Of a stretch of DNA of 64,000 nucleotides, positions 58,695 through 64,000 are shown in pieces. The notes below the pieces were generated by a model that was not told the origin of the DNA, did not search any database, and saw only the letters and a program-made list of their open reading frames with translations. Position 1 is the first letter of the stretch. Each line of letters opens with the position of its first letter. Origin of the DNA: Undaria pinnatifida (taxonomy: Eukaryota > Sar > Phaeophyceae > Laminariales > Alariaceae); NCBI GenBank assembly GCA_012845835.1, contig JABAKD010000010.1:4155288-4219287 (forward strand). Direction: 5' to 3'. Position numbers and translations under genes: made by a program.

Positions 58695-58974
58695 CACACC
58701 TCGGACAGATCAGATCTCCTTTTATGATCTGTGTCGTTCAGGGCAGACAGATGCCTGATCTATAAGACCTGCATGGACTACTGTAGGTCATGTTGCCGGG
58801 TGTGGATCCGTACGAGTATATACGATCAGCAGAATCTATTAAATAGCACATTCTTCCTGGGTTGGATCTGTACTACATACACAGATCCTGCAAAAAAACA
58901 TATAATAACGACAGCAGATAGATAGGATCTATTCATGATAGATTATCTAGATCATGATCATCTGTCCGAGGTGT
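58695..58974. mobile_element. 280-bp MITE with 9-bp target duplication
   Basis: The ends are inverted: CACACCTCGGACAGAT on the left and ATCTGTCCGAGGTGT on the right, a 15-bp perfect match. A 9-bp direct repeat, CAAACCTTT, flanks it (58686-58694 and 58975-58983). Nine base pairs is typical of Mutator-like (MULE) transposition, and a MULE transposase gene lies 1.3 kb away. The inside is rich in GATC words and has no frame. A truncated relative may lie at 28060-28080. Confidence 0.75.
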
Positions 58975-58983
58975 CAAACCTTT

Positions 58984-59521
58984 GCACCCTGGTTTTTGAC
59001 AGTTGGAGTCTGAAAATTGGCACGGTTGGTCTTCATGAGAAGATGAAAAAACTGACGGATGATTTTACATTTTATTTTTTTACCTAATAATGGGGTGCAT
59101 TTCGCATTGTTTTGGAATTTTTCTCCAACAACTATCAATACAGTATGACCCAAACTGACGCACGAAAAAAATCAACACTCAAGAAAGAGTCCTGTTATGA
59201 ACAACCCTGCCAATTCAGATTCCAACTCTCAAAGACAGGGTGCAAAATTGATTTACGTGAAGAGTAATTATTTCCCTAGGGTTTAAAAAAAACTCAATAC
59301 GTTGTGCTACCACTTTGGTTCGTAGGCGTTTCTTATAACAGCCTTGCACGGCTCGCAGAGCAAAACAAATGTATCATTATCATATGTACAAATGAACACC
59401 CCGGGGGCATATGCGCACTGCTGTACGTAACACAAAATAAAACGGGGATAGAAGAAAAGACCCGGAGGGGAGGATAATATTACATCCCCGGAAACAAACG
59501 CCTCCCAAAAAAATGGAAACC
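58984..59521. other. Gene-free stretch
   Basis: AT-rich spacer with A and T runs. No frame or repeat that I recognise until the first 250-bp unit begins near 59522. Confidence 0.4.
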
Positions 59522-60268
59522 AAAAACAGGGAAAACAGATCCCTGGGAGGAAACCGCCCCCTAAAATATTAGAACCCCCCCCCATCCCGCCCCCCCCCCC
59601 CCCCCCCCCCTCCCCCCCCTCCCCGGGGATCAAGCAACCCGTCCCCGGGAGGGCGCAATTCGATGCTCCCCGCTCGCCGAGTTTGCCTTCTATATACAAA
59701 CAAGACACAAAAATGTGGTATCCCCTCAAATTTCACACTACTCAGACGGCAACGGAGGCTACGCAGGTCTAAAACAGGGTGAACAAAAAAATATACCTGG
59801 GAGGAAAACGCCCTCAAAAATACTGGAGTCCCCCCTTCCCCGCCCCCCCTTCCCCATCCCGGGGACCCCCCCCCCCTCCCCGTGGATGAAGCAACCCGTC
59901 CCCGGGAGGGCGCCATTCGACGCTCCCCGCTCGCCGAGCTTTGCTTCAATATACAAACAATACACAAAAATGTGGTATCCCCTCAAATTTCACAACACTC
60001 AGACGGCAACGGAGGCTACCCAGGTCTAAAACAGGGTAAACAAAAAAAAATACCTGGGAGGAAAAAGACCCCCTAACAGATTGGAACACCCCCCCATCCC
60101 GGGGACCCCCCCCCCCCCCCCCCCGGGGATCAAGCAACCCGTCCCCGGGAGGGCGCCTTTCAACGCTCCCCGCTCGCCGAGTTTGGCTTCTATATACAAA
60201 TAAGACACAAAAATGTTGTATCCCCTCAAATTTCACAACACTCAGACGGCAACGGAGGTTACCCATGT
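59522..60268. repeat. Three tandem 242-257-bp units abutting the transposase stop codon
   Basis: Units start at about 59522, 59771 and 60028 with AAAACAGGG. Each carries CCTGGGAGGAAA, a C-run block, CCGTCCCCGGGAGGGCG, CTCCCCGCTCGCCGAG, AAAAATGTGGTATCCCCTCA and GACGGCAACGGAGG. The third unit ends TACCCATGTCT and runs directly into the minus-strand stop codon of the MULE gene at 60269. The minus-strand frames here are shadows of the repeat. Confidence 0.85.
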
Positions 60269-63200
60269 CTAGTTCGCGACGTCTACGCAACTGGTAGTGT
60301 CCCCGCCCTTGGCCTTCTTTTTGGGGCGTCCCTCAAAACCGTCCTTATGTCTAGTTTCCTTTCGTGTCTTCGAGACGGGAAGCGGAGGGTTGCCCAGTCC
60401 CGTCACGCCATCCGCAACGACGGGTGCCATAATGGTTGCGTTAACATCACGGCCAAATCTATCAAACAGTTCGTTATATCGCGCATACGAAGCTGGGGTA
60501 CCGTCGTAATTGTCGGATGCAGCGCTGACCAACTTCGTGACACGCGCAAAAAAGTCCGCGTAGAACCTGCCTCTCGGGATGGATACAGCACCGCCGGCCG
60601 GGCCGTCCTGAGAATCCTCAAGGTCCATGTCACCATAATCGCCCGTGAATCCGTCCGTGTACGTGCCACGTTCATGCCCGTCAAAAGGGCTCAGACCCGC
60701 ACTGTACAAACTCCACGGCTCAAGAGAAGTCCGCCATCGAGGGTGGATAGATTCGCCGAGGAACTCTTCGGCGCGGCCCAACTTAGTAACGAGCGCGGCC
60801 AAAGTATGACTGCAATGCAAGCCACACCTCATAAGTCTGAGGCAAGTGCACAATTGGAACCCGTCAGGGCCAACCACAACAATGTGCCCAACCGGACGAT
60901 CCGTGTACTTGTACACGACGTGAACCACACAGTCAATCTTGACGTTACGAACAACTTCAACGAAAGACCCCAACGATGTCGTCCCCCACATGGAAATGTC
61001 TGGAGCCTTACTTCCCCGAAAGGCTTCCTCTGGCACCTGAGCGCATACGTCAAGGTGGTCGCCCGCCTGAGTGGCTAAACGCTCGAGGTAGTCATGGCAA
61101 CCCTGTCCCTCTGCCAGGACAGAGGTGTCGTATGCGGCACTGGCGAGCATTTCGGCCGTCAATTCCTGTGGAGGGCAGTGAACAACGTGCGATTGATGTC
61201 CGTCAAACATGGGTACCGTTGAGATGGGGTAAGATACAAAATAAAGCAACAGGGTGGGCTGGAATACAAATACACCGACAGGGTGGGCTTGCGTAGGAAA
61301 AAATAGGATATACCTGGTATACAGCTTTACTGCATGCTGACGAAGATCCTCATCCTTCGGACGCCCGAGTACTTCTAAGGCTATACGAAGTAGTACCTCA
61401 CAACCACGGTGTGGACAGGCGCTGCTATCCCAACTCACGTTTCGGGCGTAAGTGCTGCCTCCAACACTTTCTAGCTGCCTCATGAGAGGCTCTGCGGACT
61501 TGAGGACACGATCTTCAACGTGCTGCTTGCCGAGGCTGGCACGCTTGGAGCTGAGCCTGTTTTGGAGTTGGGCAACAAAGTCCGTGCGGATGATGGGTTA
61601 TGACGATGACGGGACGGTACAGGAGGGGGCGCACAATAACGGAAGGTCACGACGGCACCCCTGAACCAACCACCACTGAGCTCTATTCGTAAGGCTGGCA
61701 GACCATAATAGGCACGCAAGTGTTTTCCTTGCCGTGGTATTTATATGTCAACTTCAGTTGGTACTTATGTTCGTAGATGCAGATTAGCGCAATGCAATGC
61801 TTACGCTGGCCAACAATACTCACAGGCGAGACGTAACAGCGAAGTCCTTTATTCGTCTTTCGAGCTCTTGCCTCACCCAAACCAGGGTGGCTCGTCGGTG
61901 TACAAATCGGCCTTTCTTGAGAACACCGAAGATTCCCTCCACCCTCTGCGATGCTGTAATGTTCAACGTCAGCGTCGTTGGATGGTAGCAGCGTGACCAG
62001 TATTTGCGGCTCCTGCGGTTAACACGTACGGAGGAGGGTTGTAGTTGCTTGTACTTCACGGTGTAATGCTCGGTGAAACCTGAAACGGCCACCACCTACA
62101 TCGATAGCACCACCAAACGACTTACTCTTTAAGGTAGCCCTTGACATATTTTTCGCAGCCTGAGCCCTTGACGAGGTCTTCGATTTTTGACCAGACGCCG
62201 TCACATTCCTGCCAAACAAGGGGATGTGCGACGCACACACGGGACGCCATTGAAGGTGTAGTGAAAGTGGGAAATAGCACGCCATCACCATCAACTAGCC
62301 TCTGTATAGCGGTTATGAACTACCTGAGGTCACTCACTTTCTCTGATGTGGCGAAAGCGGCGGCTTTGAGTAGCCGGAAGAACAGATTTGCCTTCTTGGA
62401 GAGCGCGGCTTGGCAATGCTTCCTTGCATTCTTCATGATGTGCCGAAGGCAATGCAGGTGAATTGTATTGGGCAGAAACTCCGCGACGGCGCTTGTCATC
62501 GCAAGGTCGGCGTCCGTCACGATCAACTTGAAGATGGGGAGAGGGGGTGTGCGGTCGTGGCACGTTGGAGAGAGATGATGAAACGTTACGGGGCGATAGA
62601 GGCACGGCGCATGATATGTGGAGTCGATGGGAATGTACAACTGTCCGTGGCAGGGAGCACCTAAACACCGCCACGCTACACGCACCATGTCTTAACACAG
62701 TTCGATTCAAAGGTTACCGTCCAACGAACCTGTCATCGTTATTTCCCCGAACACGAAAAATCACCACACGATACGACCACATCGTAGGGGAAACATTCCA
62801 CCACAATATTATAGCGCCACGAAGAGGGCGATAACGGTTTAGCAACACGAGGAACCGCGAAAAAGAGAACAAACCGTGTCTGCTCCAGAACGCCTTGCTT
62901 GCCTGCGGGTGTCTCCCACAAATGTTGCAGTAGTGCTCCAATGCCCACAAGAATGAGGTAGTTTGCTCGTCGGAGAAGAAGCCTTGAGCCAAAACTATGG
63001 ACTTGTTCTCGGAGTCAACACCGATGAACAACATCAGTTTCAGATCATACCTGCACAACATATTTGGAGAAAGCGGCATATTTGAGAAACCCGCGGGCAC
63101 GTTCTTGTAAGGCTATCGTGTTAACAGCAGACGATGAACACTTCGGCCCCGGTTCGGAACGCGATAATCCACACCTGTTTGTCAAGCAGGTGTTGTCCAG

Positions 63201-64000
63201 TATGACAATGCCACCAAACTGTCGGGCCAAGGATTGCTGCTCGGCGGTAGACCAAATCACCATCTTTAGTCGATGCAGGGCATCGGTCTCATATTTGGCG
63301 TAGCAGCCAGGCATACTAGTCAAAGAGGTCATGAACTCCAGCGCATCCGTCGGAGTAGACCACATCTCGCGCTGTACCTTCTTCACCATGTTTCTGATCT
63401 GCAACAGCGGGCAGGAATGTTTGGTTGACGCGGGCGGATAGGGGCATACATATTGTGAGGTAGGAGTGTGTGAGGCAGGGGTATTTCGCGGGTCAAGACC
63501 TTTAGAGGACCAACGCGCGCAGGTTATGCTTGGTCAACAGCAAGCTCTGAGCAGCATGTACGGTCTTCGCGGCAATGGCATCACAGAGGCCCACCCTAAT
63601 AAGGTGAACATGGCCAACTTGTGTGAAAACAAACTGTACGAATGAAGAAGTCGTTCGATCGTAGCACGTGCACGCATGATCTCGCATTCAAGTAAATCAA
63701 GCAATACTAACCCTAAGACGAACTCAGGTCGACACCGGATGCGGGAGCGAGCACGTCTTTGAACACATTCCGTACGTATGGACAGCATGCGAGGCGTGCA
63801 GACGTTCAAGTGTATGTAATGGATTCAAGGGGAAGAGTGGCAGTCAAACCGCCGGTGTTTCGCTCACCTTCTGGCGCCCTGGATGGCCAAGTTGAAGGGG
63901 TTTGATACGGTCGGAAACCAACCTGTACATGTCGAACTGCCGCAAGCCCGTCGTCGTCCAATCTCGAATGTCATCTTCACACTCAGATTCAATCGTTGTA
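60269..64000 (-). CDS. MULE transposase with SWIM zinc finger, partial at the right edge
   Basis: In minus-strand order I join seven exons: 64000-63868, 63398-63175, 63050-62903, 62526-62338, 62208-62126, 62012-61824 and 61556-60269. All phases agree and about 750 residues are open. Introns are GT-AG except the third, which is GC-AG (CAG then GCAAGC). The MULE catalytic triad can be seen: Asp in FGGIVILDNTCLTNRYDL (spanning exons 2 and 3), Asp in LIVTDADLAM with HCLRHIMKN after it, and Glu in TASQRVEGIFGVLK. Exon 7 has the SWIM finger CTCLRLMRCGLHCSH near 60805-60850 and ends in a basic Lys/Arg tail (RPKKKAKGG), perhaps a nuclear signal. No stop or frameshift is seen. A hydrophobic stretch at about 61215-61320 is unusual and may be an unspliced or inserted piece. 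The start lies beyond the window. Confidence 0.85.

Noticed and set aside
60347-61078. Plus-strand frame of 243 codons
   Set aside because: It lies opposite the well-supported MULE transposase exon 7 and shows no domain of its own.
61200-61325. A short intron inside exon 7 of the transposase
   Set aside because: A GTATAT donor-like word exists, but the only nearby AG acceptor would shift the frame, and the unspliced frame is open.

Overview
The window looks like nuclear DNA of a multicellular stramenopile alga, most likely a brown alga. The reasons are inferred from the sequence, not from a search: spliced genes with GT-AG introns, CAG/CTG-rich spacer DNA, stramenopile-style Copia and Gypsy fragments, and a secreted DPH/root-cap-like protein of a kind I associate with brown algae. 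Gene density is very low. Most of the 64 kb is nested repeats and transposons. All alignments and counts were made by eye.

Layout. 1-7 kb: gene-free, with degenerate repeats and tRNA-like (SINE-type) units. 7.1-8.5 kb: an array of CCATGG palindromes split by a small inverted-repeat element. 9.1-16.25 kb: a complete but decayed Ty1/Copia retrotransposon on the minus strand, with two LTRs, a 5-bp target duplication (GTGTG), a primer site matching the initiator-Met tRNA anticodon arm, and gag-PR-IN-RT-RNase H broken by stops and frameshifts. 16.9-18.3 kb: an array of CCGCGG palindromes with inverted terminal motifs, again split by a small inverted-repeat element. 18.5-20.8 kb: a G-tract-rich repeat unit with a Gypsy fragment nested in it. 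21-27 kb: gene-free, with minisatellites. 27.3-31.8 kb: the best host gene, three exons encoding a 459-residue secreted cysteine-rich protein; both introns are phase 1. 34.8-36.1 kb: two tandem duplications. 36.9-51.4 kb: a CCCATGGG palindrome array that appears to be split by a 13-kb interval (37281-50270) with inverted ends and a 4-bp direct repeat (GGTG). That interval holds a 6-kb imperfect palindrome of G/C-tract repeats, SINE-like units, a Copia fragment, a 268-bp MITE and a decayed coiled-coil/poly-Q gene. 51.5-55.3 kb: unassigned open frames. 55.4-56.4 kb: a hAT-like non-autonomous element with an 8-bp duplication. 56.6-58.1 kb: the start of a membrane protein gene, a tandem duplication and a perfect 176-bp inverted repeat. 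58.7-59.0 kb: a 280-bp MITE with a 9-bp duplication. 59.5-60.3 kb: three 250-bp repeats. 60.3-64 kb: a seven-exon MULE transposase with a SWIM zinc finger, open throughout the part seen, running off the right edge.

The most unusual pattern is a set of three different arrays of short palindromes (CCATGG, CCGCGG, CCCATGGG). Each is interrupted by an element whose inverted ends carry a CTACGGTAG-like core. Alongside these, a short motif readable as MSFDKIFDLTAGVYF recurs at least a dozen times in both orientations and sits at the centre and at both ends of the large palindrome.
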